DNA of 64,000 nucleotides from Pseudoalteromonas luteoviolacea (GTDB lineage Bacteria; Pseudomonadota; Gammaproteobacteria; Enterobacterales; Alteromonadaceae), in the NCBI RefSeq assembly GCF_000814765.1, contig NZ_JWIC01000006.1, positions 516,338 to 580,337 of the forward strand, read 5' to 3'. Under the pieces are notes generated by a model, which saw nothing but the letters and a program-made list of their open reading frames with translations, ran no database searches and was not told the origin of the DNA. The translations under genes were made by a program, and so were the position numbers. Of this stretch, positions 1 to 9,362 are shown piece after piece. Numbering within the stretch: the stretch's first letter is position 1; each line of letters starts with the position of its first letter.

Positions 1-413
1 TGTTAGGTATGGGTGATATGCTGTATTTACCGCCAGGCACAAGCGTCCCAATTCGTGTTCACGGCGCTTTTGTTGATGACCATGAAGTACACGCTGTTGT
101 AAATGACTGGAAAGCGCGCGGCAAGCCAAATTATATTGAAGACATTCTTTGTGGCGAAGCGACTGAAGAAATTTTGTTACCTGGGGAGCAACCTGAAGGT
201 GCTGATGATGAGTCTGATCCGCTGTATGATGAAGCGGTAGGGTTTGTTATTGAGACTGGTAAGGTGTCTGTTTCAAGCGTGCAACGTAAATTAAGAGTGG
301 GTTATAACCGAGCAGCACGTTTAGTTGAGCAGATGGAAATGTCAGGGGTAGTGAGCGCACCAGGTCACAATGGTGCGCGAGAAGTATTAGTACCGAAAGG
401 TGGAGCAAATTAA
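1..413 (+). CDS. ftsK: DNA translocase FtsK, C-terminal end (partial)
   Basis: The frame is open from base 3, so the gene begins before the window. What remains is the end of the RecA-like motor domain ([16 protein letters not shown]) followed by the gamma winged-helix domain (about residues 75-134, with [20 protein letters not shown]). In the family the gamma domain reads KOPS sequences and contacts XerD at dif, so the protein pumps and resolves chromosome termini at the septum. The next gene is lolA, the same order as in E. coli, which supports the call. Confidence 0.96.
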   Translation, partial: LGMGDMLYLPPGTSVPIRVHGAFVDDHEVHAVVNDWKARGKPNYIEDILCGEATEEILLPGEQPEGADDESDPLYDEAVGFVIETGKVSVSSVQRKLRVGYNRAARLVEQMEMSGVVSAPGHNGAREVLVPKGGAN

Positions 414-414
414 A

Positions 415-1044
415 ATGAAGTGTAAGACATTAGCCTTAGTACTAGGTTTATCGTGTGGTTTTATATCACAAAGCTTTGCAAGTGAAGCTGACTCTTTAAA
501 AGCGAAGTTAAAATCTTTAAATACATTTGAAGCACGTTTTACCCAACAAGTAAAAGATGAAGAAGGTACGCTACTACAAGATGGTACAGGCAATATTGCG
601 CTGAAATATCCTTCAAAAATTAGATGGCAACAGCTCGAACCAGATGAAACATTGCTGGTATCTGATGGCGATAAAACGTTTTACTTCGATAGCTTTGCTG
701 AACAAGTCACCGTGATGAATACGGCAGGTTTAATAGACACGACGCCATTTGTTTTACTGACTACGCAAGATAAGTCTCAATGGGCAAAATATGAAGTGAG
801 CAAAACAACCGTCGGTTATCGCGTATCGCCAAAACCAGATGTCGAATCGCAAGTTGAACAGCTGGATATTGTGTTTGAGCGTGCTGGTCTAGCTATTGAT
901 TCTTTGAGTATTAAAGATGCATCAGGCCAAACTTCAACTTTTAAATTTGTTGATGCGAAAACCAATATTGAGCTAGACGATAAGTCTTTTACTTTTAAGA
1001 TTCCACACGGAGTGGTCATAGACGACCAAACAACAGGTGAGTAA
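415..1044 (+). CDS. lolA: Outer-membrane lipoprotein carrier protein LolA
   Basis: LolA is the periplasmic chaperone that takes lipoproteins from LolCDE to LolB at the outer membrane. The protein has 209 residues (E. coli 203). It opens with a Sec signal peptide ([20 protein letters not shown], cleavage after FA) and then [20 protein letters not shown], typical of the mature N-terminus. The frame also has a GTG at 400, but the ATG at 415 follows GGTGGA by nine bases and gives a clean signal peptide, so I use it. The start lies two bases after the ftsK stop, and the end overlaps rarA by eight bases, consistent with one operon. Confidence 0.95.
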   Translation: MKCKTLALVLGLSCGFISQSFASEADSLKAKLKSLNTFEARFTQQVKDEEGTLLQDGTGNIALKYPSKIRWQQLEPDETLLVSDGDKTFYFDSFAEQVTVMNTAGLIDTTPFVLLTTQDKSQWAKYEVSKTTVGYRVSPKPDVESQVEQLDIVFERAGLAIDSLSIKDASGQTSTFKFVDAKTNIELDDKSFTFKIPHGVVIDDQTTGE

Positions 1045-2392
1045 TCTCGGTTTTGATTTTGCCCCAGATGTTAGACCTTTGGCCGCTAGAATGCGGCCAA
1101 AGTCGTTACAGGGCTATATTGGACAAACCCATATTATTGATAAGGGCTCCGTACTTTACCGGGCGATTGAACAAGGTAGATGCCATAGTTTGATTTTGTG
1201 GGGCCCGCCGGGGGTTGGAAAAACGACATTAGCCGAGATCATTGCAAATCATGCTGATGCAGAGCTTGAGAAACTATCTGCCGTAACATCAGGCGTGAAG
1301 GAAATTCGCGAAGCTGTGTTAGAAGCAAAAAGCCGGTTGTCGCAATCAGGTAGACGTACTTTACTTTTTGTTGATGAAGTACATCGTTTTAATAAATCTC
1401 AACAAGATGCTTTTTTACCCCACATCGAAGATGGCACATTTGTTTTTATTGGTGCAACGACTGAAAACCCTTCATTTGCCCTGAATAATGCTGTGTTGTC
1501 TCGTGCCCGCGTTTATACTTTAAAACCATTAACGCAGGATGAGTTACTTTTTACATTGCAAAACGCCATTGAAAATGATGAGCAACTCAGTCAGATAACA
1601 ATTCATATCGAACAAGACGCATTAAGTGCAATCGCTCAAGCAGCAGATGGAGATGCTAGAAAAGCACTCAACTTATTAGAGCAATCTGTTGATCTTGGCC
1701 ATCGCTCTGGCAACGGCATCCAGATTGACAGTGATGTGCTTTCACAAATTTTACCAACTCACTTAGCCAAGTACGATAAAGGCGGCGATATTTACTATGA
1801 TTTGATTTCTGCTTTTCATAAGTCAGTACGTGGTAGCAGCCCCGATGCTGCACTTTATTGGTACTGTCGCATACTAGCGGGCGGAGGCGACCCTCTGTAT
1901 GTGGCAAGACGCTTACTTGCCATTGCCAGTGAAGACATCGGCAATGCAGATCCTAGAGCACTTCAGGTTGCGCTTAACGCATGGGATATCTTTCATAGGG
2001 TAGGACCAGCTGAGGGCGAGCGTGCGATTGCACAAGCGACTATTTATATGGCCAGTGCAGCCAAGAGCAATGCGGTATACACTGCGTTTAAGCAAGCGAA
2101 ACGAGATGCAGCAACGGATGGTGATTTACCGGTTCCTGAACATTTGCGTAATGCACCGACGCAATTGATGAAAGAAATGGGCTTTGGGGCAGAATACCGT
2201 TATGCACATGATGAGTCGGGTGCTTATGCTGCGGGTGAAAATTATTTTCCAGAAGCGGTGGCAGATAGACAGTATTATTTTCCAACGGATCGCGGATTAG
2301 AAAAGCAAATCAAAGAAAAACTTAATTACTTAAAAAGTCTTGATAGTACAAGTGCTCAACAAAGGTATGCTAAAAAATCAGGGAAAACGTAA
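1037..2392 (+). CDS. rarA: Replication-associated recombination protein A (AAA+ ATPase)
   Basis: RarA/MgsA acts at stalled replication forks with SSB and the clamp-loader-like AAA+ machinery. Visible motifs are Walker A ([13 protein letters not shown], about residue 55), Walker B ([10 protein letters not shown], about residue 113) and sensor 1 (GATTENPSF), followed by the C-terminal tetramerisation region ([20 protein letters not shown]). Its length of 451 matches E. coli RarA (447). The start is GTG, inside the end of lolA (eight-base overlap), so translation is probably coupled. crcB begins on the base after its stop. Confidence 0.95.
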   Translation: MSNLGFDFAPDVRPLAARMRPKSLQGYIGQTHIIDKGSVLYRAIEQGRCHSLILWGPPGVGKTTLAEIIANHADAELEKLSAVTSGVKEIREAVLEAKSRLSQSGRRTLLFVDEVHRFNKSQQDAFLPHIEDGTFVFIGATTENPSFALNNAVLSRARVYTLKPLTQDELLFTLQNAIENDEQLSQITIHIEQDALSAIAQAADGDARKALNLLEQSVDLGHRSGNGIQIDSDVLSQILPTHLAKYDKGGDIYYDLISAFHKSVRGSSPDAALYWYCRILAGGGDPLYVARRLLAIASEDIGNADPRALQVALNAWDIFHRVGPAEGERAIAQATIYMASAAKSNAVYTAFKQAKRDAATDGDLPVPEHLRNAPTQLMKEMGFGAEYRYAHDESGAYAAGENYFPEAVADRQYYFPTDRGLEKQIKEKLNYLKSLDSTSAQQRYAKKSGKT

Positions 2393-4079
<1,687 letters not shown>

Positions 4080-4100
4080 TCGAGCCAAGTGATTGATATC

Positions 4101-4125
4101 AGGCCGCTATCTAGCGGCCTTTTTT
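4101..4125 (+). terminator. Intrinsic terminator after serS
   Basis: Perfect 8-bp stem AGGCCGCT / AGCGGCCT with a four-base loop, followed directly by a run of T. It closes the ftsK-lolA-rarA-crcB-serS unit. Confidence 0.9.
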
Positions 4126-4607
4126 ATGACAAAATAATGAATGTTTTTTTACTGTACTTTTAGTAAATTTAATTCCATTATGTTTTAAAGGTAAATTAAA
4201 AATCTTTTAAAATTTCTTTTTGTGATTTTTTTATGCAAATGAAAATTTCCAAAAAAAGTTCTTATCTATTCTATGTTGCATGTGCTTTCAAACTATGATT
4301 AATTGGTCATTGAGGTTTGGCCATTCCTTCTGAGTAAGTCTTGCACGCTTTGTTTGAAAAGCGAGCTGGAGTCTTATTGTTACCATTATTGCAAAAATTA
4401 TATTTGATTCTATCCAAAATAGTTAAGTACGTTTTGCTCGCTCAGCGTCGCAGCTCATTTTATTTTCTCCAAATTAAAAGAGGTTGTTGGTGCTTTTGAA
4501 TGACATGCGAAAATGAGTTTGCAAATTACAGTTGCGTTAACTATTTATTAAATGTGGATGTCGGTAAGACGAAGCAATCAAAAAATTTGAAGGTGAGGAA
4601 TTTACCT
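4126..4607. other. AT-rich leader region upstream of rmf
   Basis: No convincing gene. The stretch holds the rmf promoter region and a long untranslated leader. An in-frame upstream ATG at 4500 would add 36 residues unlike any Rmf and is not used. AAGGTGAGG at about 4590-4598 is the rmf ribosome-binding site. Confidence 0.6.
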
Positions 4608-4778
4608 ATGAAGAGACAGAAAAGAGACCGTTTAGAAAGAGCACACTCACAGGGATTTAAAGCAGGTTTAGCAGGGCGGTCTAAAGATTTATGTCCATAT
4701 CAGCAAATTGAGCACAGATCAGAATGGTTAGGTGGCTGGCGAGAGGCCATAGACAATCGCAACATGTTTAAAACATAA
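4608..4778 (+). CDS. rmf: Ribosome modulation factor Rmf
   Basis: Rmf converts 70S ribosomes to inactive 100S dimers in stationary phase or starvation. The 56-residue basic protein carries the family signature KRQKRDRLERAHSQGFKAG followed by LAGRSKDLCPY and WLGGWREA. The open frame extends further upstream to 4500, but the ATG at 4608 has a purine-rich ribosome-binding site ten bases ahead and gives the usual Rmf length (E. coli 55). It converges on fabA, the same neighbourhood as in E. coli. Confidence 0.95.
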   Translation: MKRQKRDRLERAHSQGFKAGLAGRSKDLCPYQQIEHRSEWLGGWREAIDNRNMFKT

Positions 4779-4810
4779 AATAGAATTAATAGAAACGAAT
4801 TTGAAAGAAT

Positions 4811-4833
4811 AAAGCCCCGAAAGGGGCTTATTT
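4811..4833. terminator. Shared terminator between rmf and fabA
   Basis: A 7-bp stem AAGCCCC-GAAA-GGGGCTT with a GNRA-type loop lies between the convergent rmf and fabA stops. T-rich flanks on both sides suggest it works in both directions. Confidence 0.85.
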
Positions 4834-4849
4834 GTGTCTAAATAGCAGC

Positions 4850-5365
4850 TTAAAATGCGCTGGTATCTTGGAAAAGGCCTACTTTAAGATCTTTTGCTTC
4901 ATAAATAACACGGCCGTCAACTTCTACCACACCGTCTGCAAGACCCATGAACAGCTTACGTTTGATAACACGCTTCATGTCTACGCGATAAGTTACTTTT
5001 TTAGCCGTCGGTAAAATCTGACCTGTGAATTTAACTTCACCTACACCTAACGCACGACCAAGACCTGGACCACCAGACCAGCCTAAGAAAAAGCCAACAA
5101 TCTGCCACATTGCGTCTAAGCCAAGACAACCAGGCATTACTGGGTCGCCTCTGAAATGACAGTCGAAGAACCAAAGATCTGGGTTGATGTCTAACTCAGC
5201 AATGATTTGACCTTTGCCATATTCGCCGCCATTGTCGTTGATTTCAACGATGCGATCCATCATCAACATGTTGTCGATTGGTAGGCGACAGTTGTTTTCA
5301 CCAAACATTTTGCCTTCAGCACAAAGGATTAGTTCTTCTTTTGTATAGCTATTTTTAGGTTCCAT
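4850..5365 (-). CDS. fabA: 3-hydroxydecanoyl-ACP dehydratase/isomerase FabA
   Basis: FabA introduces the cis double bond at C10 for unsaturated fatty acid synthesis. The hot-dog fold motif with the active-site His is visible ([20 protein letters not shown], with His in CHF), as are the catalytic Asp region [15 protein letters not shown] and the C-terminal [12 protein letters not shown] shared with E. coli. The frame extends three codons up to a TTG at 5374, but the ATG at 5365 is better spaced from GAAG and gives 171 residues (E. coli 172). A FabR-type palindrome lies just upstream. Confidence 0.96.
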   Translation of the reverse strand: MEPKNSYTKEELILCAEGKMFGENNCRLPIDNMLMMDRIVEINDNGGEYGKGQIIAELDINPDLWFFDCHFRGDPVMPGCLGLDAMWQIVGFFLGWSGGPGLGRALGVGEVKFTGQILPTAKKVTYRVDMKRVIKRKLFMGLADGVVEVDGRVIYEAKDLKVGLFQDTSAF

Positions 5366-5400
5366 AGTATTCAATCTTCATTTTTTAATTGCGGGTACTC

Positions 5401-5420
5401 TAGCGTACAGTTGTACGCTA
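5401..5420. promoter_or_regulatory. FabR-type operator upstream of fabA
   Basis: TAGCGTACA-GT-TGTACGCTA is a perfect 9-2-9 palindrome 36 bases before the fabA start. It closely matches the AGCGTAC...GTACGCT motif known for the TetR-family repressor FabR at fabA/fabB of gammaproteobacteria. That FabR is the binder is inferred; no fabR gene is in the window. Confidence 0.8.
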
Positions 5421-5556
5421 AACAACTCTGAACAGTTAAATTTTTATCTCAACAATACGTCAGAAAGATTAAAATCAATTCTCTTTATGAATTACGCGAT
5501 TTTTAATTGAAAAAACTTTATAATTAGTTTGTTTGTTAGTAATTTAATGGAAATTT

Positions 5557-6411
5557 ATGATCCTTTTTGTAGATGCCTTGACGGTAATAGACTTTTCTTA
5601 CTTGTGTGCTAAACGCGGAGCTGTTGGAGAAAGTTGGATTGTTGATATGACACTTCATGGTCAACTGAACGAAGAATCCATGGTTTTAGACTTTGCAAAA
5701 GTAAAAAAACAAATCAAAGCGATTATTGATAATACAATAGATCATAAATTGGCCATTCCTTCAGCGCTAAATTGTCAGCTTAACAGCGATGATGGCCGAA
5801 CGTCTTTTGACTACGAATTCAATGGACATCATTTAGCAATGAGTGCACCAGATGAAGCAGTTTGTATCGTCGAAGGTGATAAAATTGACGAAGAGTCTGT
5901 CATTGCCTTTTTGAAGCAGCAAATTCTACCTAAGATGCCTGAGAATGTGAAAGACATCGACATTACGTTGCGTGCAGAAGAGACGAGCAGCTTTTATTAT
6001 CATTACAGCCATGGCTTAAAAAAGCATGACGGTAATTGCCAACGTATCATCCATGGTCACCGCTCATTAATTGGTATCTTTTTCGATGGCGTGAGTATGC
6101 CGAGAATGCAAAAAGAGTGGTCTCAGAAGTGGGAAGATATTTATCTTGGTACACAAGAAGACTTAATTGAGCATGCTCAGTTAAAGTACATCTCAGCAAA
6201 AGATGGTGACTATTCATTTGCTTATGAGTCCTCTCAAGGCTACTTTGAAATGTGTATTAGCCAAGCCCGTTGCGATATTTTGCCTTGTGATACGACGGTT
6301 GAGTGCATCGCAGAATATCTAGCGAATGAAATTAAAAAAGAAAACCCAGACAAAGAAGTTAAAGTAAGAGCTTACGAAGGGGTAGGTAAAGGAGCAATTG
6401 CGTATGCATAA
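5557..6411 (+). CDS. Double-domain 6-pyruvoyl/6-carboxytetrahydropterin synthase-like protein
   Basis: The 284-residue protein shows PTPS/QueD-family sequence in two parts. The N-terminal part has the HGQLNEESMVLDFAKVKKQI strand-helix and a DHKL segment, as in QueD. The C-terminal part (from about residue 145) has SHGLKKHDGNC and IIHGHRSLIG, which resemble the zinc-His and HGH segment. In QueD these belong to one domain, so this looks like a tandem or permuted form in which the first half lacks the HGH motif. It could act in queuosine/pterin synthesis, but the reaction is not certain. The start follows TGGAA; its end overlaps the next gene by eight bases. Confidence 0.7.
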   Translation: MILFVDALTVIDFSYLCAKRGAVGESWIVDMTLHGQLNEESMVLDFAKVKKQIKAIIDNTIDHKLAIPSALNCQLNSDDGRTSFDYEFNGHHLAMSAPDEAVCIVEGDKIDEESVIAFLKQQILPKMPENVKDIDITLRAEETSSFYYHYSHGLKKHDGNCQRIIHGHRSLIGIFFDGVSMPRMQKEWSQKWEDIYLGTQEDLIEHAQLKYISAKDGDYSFAYESSQGYFEMCISQARCDILPCDTTVECIAEYLANEIKKENPDKEVKVRAYEGVGKGAIAYA

Positions 6412-7222
6412 ACTGCTGCTAGCGCTGAGTGCATGTTTTGCATTGAGTGCGCAAGCAATTGAGTTGAAAGGACACTTAACTCAAGGTGGTATGATAACAG
6501 GCCAACTTGAGGGAATAAAATCTGTTTCTTTTAATGGTAAAAAGCTAGACATCACTCCTGATGGTCAGTTTGTGTTTGGGTTTGGTCGTGATGCAAAGTC
6601 TGAACACACGCTCACTTGGATAGATAAAAACGACAAAAGACATACCAAAAGCTTTTTAATTACGAGTCGAGACTACGACATTGACCGTATCACTGGCGTT
6701 GCTAAAAAGTATGTATCGCCGCCCAAAGAAGTACTCCAACGCATTCGTGATGATTCGGCGAAAGTTGGCGCTGCGAGAGCGAAAAGCAGCAAATTAGAGT
6801 TTTTTGATATGCCGGTTTATCGGCCTGCAAAAGGTCGAATTTCTGGGGTTTATGGTAGCCAAAGATACTTCAACGGTGAGCCTAGACGGCCGCACTTCGG
6901 TTTAGATATTGCAAATAAAACCGGAACACCTATTTGGGCACCGTTATCAGGTAAAGTCGTCCTAGCTGAGAGTGACTTGTATTACAGTGGTGGTACGCTT
7001 ATTTTAGACCACGGATATGGAATAACCTCGACATACATCCATATGAGTAAGTTGCATGTCAAAGTCGGGGATATGGTTTCAACCGGTGATGTAATCGGTG
7101 ATATTGGGGCAACTGGTAGAGTAACAGGGCCGCATTTAGATTGGCGTTTCAATTGGTTTGGTGAAAGGCTTGACCCTGAATTACTTATGATTGATAAACT
7201 AGCAAACAAAAGCAGTAAATAA
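6404..7222 (+). CDS. Secreted M23 family metallopeptidase
   Basis: A LytM/M23 zinc endopeptidase that would cut peptidoglycan cross-bridges or act as an amidase activator. It has a Sec signal peptide (MHKLLLALSACFALSAQA), a beta-rich N-terminal region and a C-terminal M23 domain with the zinc motif HFGLD (HxxxD), the central YIHMSKLHVKVGD and the final HLDWRF (HxH-like). The ATG at 6404 follows GGAG by nine bases; a TTG at 6398 in the same frame is too close to it. It overlaps the upstream PTPS-like gene by eight bases and shares TAATG with the next gene, so the three are co-translated. Confidence 0.88.
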   Translation: MHKLLLALSACFALSAQAIELKGHLTQGGMITGQLEGIKSVSFNGKKLDITPDGQFVFGFGRDAKSEHTLTWIDKNDKRHTKSFLITSRDYDIDRITGVAKKYVSPPKEVLQRIRDDSAKVGAARAKSSKLEFFDMPVYRPAKGRISGVYGSQRYFNGEPRRPHFGLDIANKTGTPIWAPLSGKVVLAESDLYYSGGTLILDHGYGITSTYIHMSKLHVKVGDMVSTGDVIGDIGATGRVTGPHLDWRFNWFGERLDPELLMIDKLANKSSK

Positions 7223-7650
7223 TGACAGAACAACATAAAGACGCAACCATCGCGAAGCGTATTGAAGAATCAACAACTTCAGTAACTAAAACAGTTTTCC
7301 CTGGCAGAACGAATCACCACAATACTTTATTCGGTGGTGATGCGTTAGCTTGGATGGATGAAGTTGCATTCATTGCGGCAACGCGTTTTTGTCGCAAGCC
7401 ACTGGTAACAATTTCGTCTGATCGTGTGGATTTTAAAGAAGCGATCCCAGCTGGTACTTTTGCTGAGTTGGTTGCCAAGGTTGTGCATGTTGGTAATACA
7501 AGCTTAAAAGTAGAAGTACAAATCTTCTTAGAGACAATGCATAAAGATGATAAGCACTTGGCTATTTCGGGTAACTTTACATTTGTTGCCGTTGATGACA
7601 ACCACAGACCAACGCCGGTTGTCTGTGATAAGATGCTTAATGGCTTCTAA
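7222..7650 (+). CDS. Acyl-CoA thioesterase (hot-dog fold, YciA-like)
   Basis: The 142-residue single hot-dog protein hydrolyses acyl-CoA in the cytoplasm. It has the YciA/acyl-CoA thioester hydrolase signatures HHNTLFGGDALAWMDEVAFI, SSDRVDFKEAI and GNTSLKVEVQIF; the conserved Asp of GGDALAWMDE is present. The start codon overlaps the M23 stop by one base. A terminator follows directly, so this ends the three-gene chain. The substrate chain length cannot be told from sequence. Confidence 0.88.
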   Translation: MTEQHKDATIAKRIEESTTSVTKTVFPGRTNHHNTLFGGDALAWMDEVAFIAATRFCRKPLVTISSDRVDFKEAIPAGTFAELVAKVVHVGNTSLKVEVQIFLETMHKDDKHLAISGNFTFVAVDDNHRPTPVVCDKMLNGF

Positions 7651-7662
7651 ATAAAATTTATG

Positions 7663-7689
7663 AGTAGGGGGTTTCCCCTACTATTTTTA
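7663..7689 (+). terminator. Intrinsic terminator after the thioesterase gene
   Basis: Perfect 8-bp stem AGTAGGGG-GTTT-CCCCTACT, then TATTTTT. Confidence 0.88.
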
Positions 7690-8189
7690 CTTTCCTCCGC
7701 TGAAAGCTTAACCACTCTCTCCAATTTAATCATTTCTGTTGTAGACAGTAATCGAAACAAATATACGCTTTTTTTTCATTTTGGTTTTAACACCTAGCCA
7801 AGGGGATGTCTCGAGACAGTCACATAGGATAAGGTATTGTTAAATATGATTATTACAGGTAGAAATACCTTATATGAGTTTTATTAATGGGTAGTGCTTT
7901 AGAAGTGTCTTGTGGATATTTGCCTTAACATATTAAATGTCATACATTTTGTACGGTTCTTTTAGTTTGGTTATTTATTAATTGAATTTAAAAAACCTTG
8001 TTAATTGAACATTGTAAGTAAGTTCAAATGATATCCAGCACACGTCACAAAAACTTAATGTGTGGATTTTTCATATTAATTCTGATATTTGCAATAGCAT
8101 CTCATATTTTCATTTTCAATGAATGCACTTATCTGCTCATCGTGATCTACACTTGTTGTTGGCTTTAATATAACAGTAAGGAGCTTGTC
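7690..8189. other. AT-rich intergenic region with a 12-bp palindrome
   Basis: No gene seen. It contains the perfect palindrome TGTCTCGAGACA near 7808-7819 and an imperfect long inverted repeat whose arms are AAGGTATT and AATACCTT (about 7831-7871). Function unknown. Confidence 0.4.
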
Positions 8190-8483
8190 ATGATTACGAT
8201 ACATAGAGAATATTGCTTGTCAGGGGAAAAAGGTTTACACGCCCATATTGAGGTCTTTCCGACAGGTCAGCTTGACGTTGATATTGTTGAGCTGCATGAG
8301 CACCATTCAACCCAATTCGATAATATAAAGTACGAACATACCGGTGCGGACATTGTTATTACTGGTATTGAGGGCTCAACAAGCTGGCAAGTAGTTTTAA
8401 AGGAGCGGGATGCCAGAGAATTATCTCACCTTATTTCTGATGCCAATGAAGAGTACGAGATACTAATGCGAGATCTAGGCTAG
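8190..8483 (+). CDS. Small hypothetical protein, function unknown
   Basis: A 97-residue acidic cytoplasmic protein with no signal peptide or membrane segment. It is rich in His in its middle (ELHEHHSTQF) and seems to form beta strands followed by a helix (ERDARELSHLISDANEEYEI). A good ribosome-binding site (AAGGAG) lies eight to ten bases before the ATG, which supports a real gene. I do not recognise a family. It stands alone between long non-coding stretches. Confidence 0.6.
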   Translation: MITIHREYCLSGEKGLHAHIEVFPTGQLDVDIVELHEHHSTQFDNIKYEHTGADIVITGIEGSTSWQVVLKERDARELSHLISDANEEYEILMRDLG

Positions 8484-8899
8484 TCCTCTAAGCTTGATTA
8501 CTATAATTTATCAACGACTAGATACTATGATAGGTCTTGTAAAATTGGAAGGATTGGATCTAGTCGTGTTATTTGATTTTACCAAAAGCGCAGCAACTTA
8601 GTATCACCGTCATGATGTGTCAATAAGCGAGAATGTGGTTCGTCAATTAGTTCGTATTACTAACTACTTAGATAAGCAGTGTGTTATTAAAATCAGGATG
8701 ATGAGTCAACATACTTAAGTGAAAAATATTCAATAACCAAGAACATTTTTATCTTATCTAGTCCTAACAACTCTTGGAATGTTCCAAAATGTGCAGTAAT
8801 TTTCTTACGTTCAGTATATAATTTCTTTTTTTGAAATAAATGTCCACGTAGTTTCCATATGCAGGCAAAGGCGTAAGTAGGTGTTTTGGGTTGTAGTGT
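8484..8899. other. Intergenic region, possibly with gene decay
   Basis: No intact gene. A frame from ATG 8527 to TAA 8716-8718 is broken by TAG at 8599-8601; the second half (about 40 codons) reads like protein but matches nothing I know. Confidence 0.3.
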
Positions 8900-9268
8900 A
8901 TGCCTAGTTCTGTATTCTTTTTAATTTTAATCATTGGTACTTTACACCACTGGATTGGCTATAAGCTGATACTGAGTGAAAAGGCGTTGAGACGCCTAGA
9001 GCCAAAGCGTTTGTTTGGACGGGTTTGTACGAAAACTGTGCTGACTAATATGTGGCACTTTTCGACGGCGTGTTGGTTTGGTTTTGCGGCGATTATATTT
9101 ATGTTCACAGCATTTGAAAATCCGTCAAAAGAAATAACATTGTTTGTGACTTTGAGCGTATTTTCTTTCAGCGGTTGGCTATGCTCTTGTTCTAAGGACC
9201 ATAAGTTGATCTATTGGGGAGTATTTTTAGTGATAGCTTCTATCAGCTTTATCGTGGCCAAGCATTAA
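8900..9268 (+). CDS. Small integral membrane protein, unknown
   Basis: The 122 residues carry four probable transmembrane helices: residues about 4-20, 53-72, 78-98 and 103-119. A basic loop (KALRRLEPKRLFGRVCTK) between helices 1 and 2 probably faces the cytoplasm. A WLCSCSKDHK segment places two Cys near a membrane edge. No family is recognised and the ribosome-binding site is weak (GGGTTG), so the start is less certain. It is followed at once by a long inverted repeat that probably terminates it. Confidence 0.55.
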   Translation: MPSSVFFLILIIGTLHHWIGYKLILSEKALRRLEPKRLFGRVCTKTVLTNMWHFSTACWFGFAAIIFMFTAFENPSKEITLFVTLSVFSFSGWLCSCSKDHKLIYWGVFLVIASISFIVAKH

Positions 9269-9310
9269 TTAGATCTCAACTTCCTGAGCTAGATAGAAGC
9301 TGAGATCTAA
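9269..9310. terminator. Long inverted repeat between convergent genes
   Basis: Arms TTAGATCTCAACTTC and GAAGCTGAGATCTAA (15 bp, one G-U mismatch) begin on the base after the membrane-protein stop, followed by ATTCGATTTTT. It probably terminates the upstream gene and perhaps the facing S41 gene. Confidence 0.75.
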
Positions 9311-9362
9311 ATTCGATTTTTCAGTGATTCAGTATGTAAGGCTCATACCTCACTTTAGTTAA

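Noticed and set aside
4500..4607. N-terminal extension of Rmf
   Set aside because: Extra 36 residues are unlike any Rmf; the ATG at 4608 has a proper ribosome-binding site and gives the usual length.
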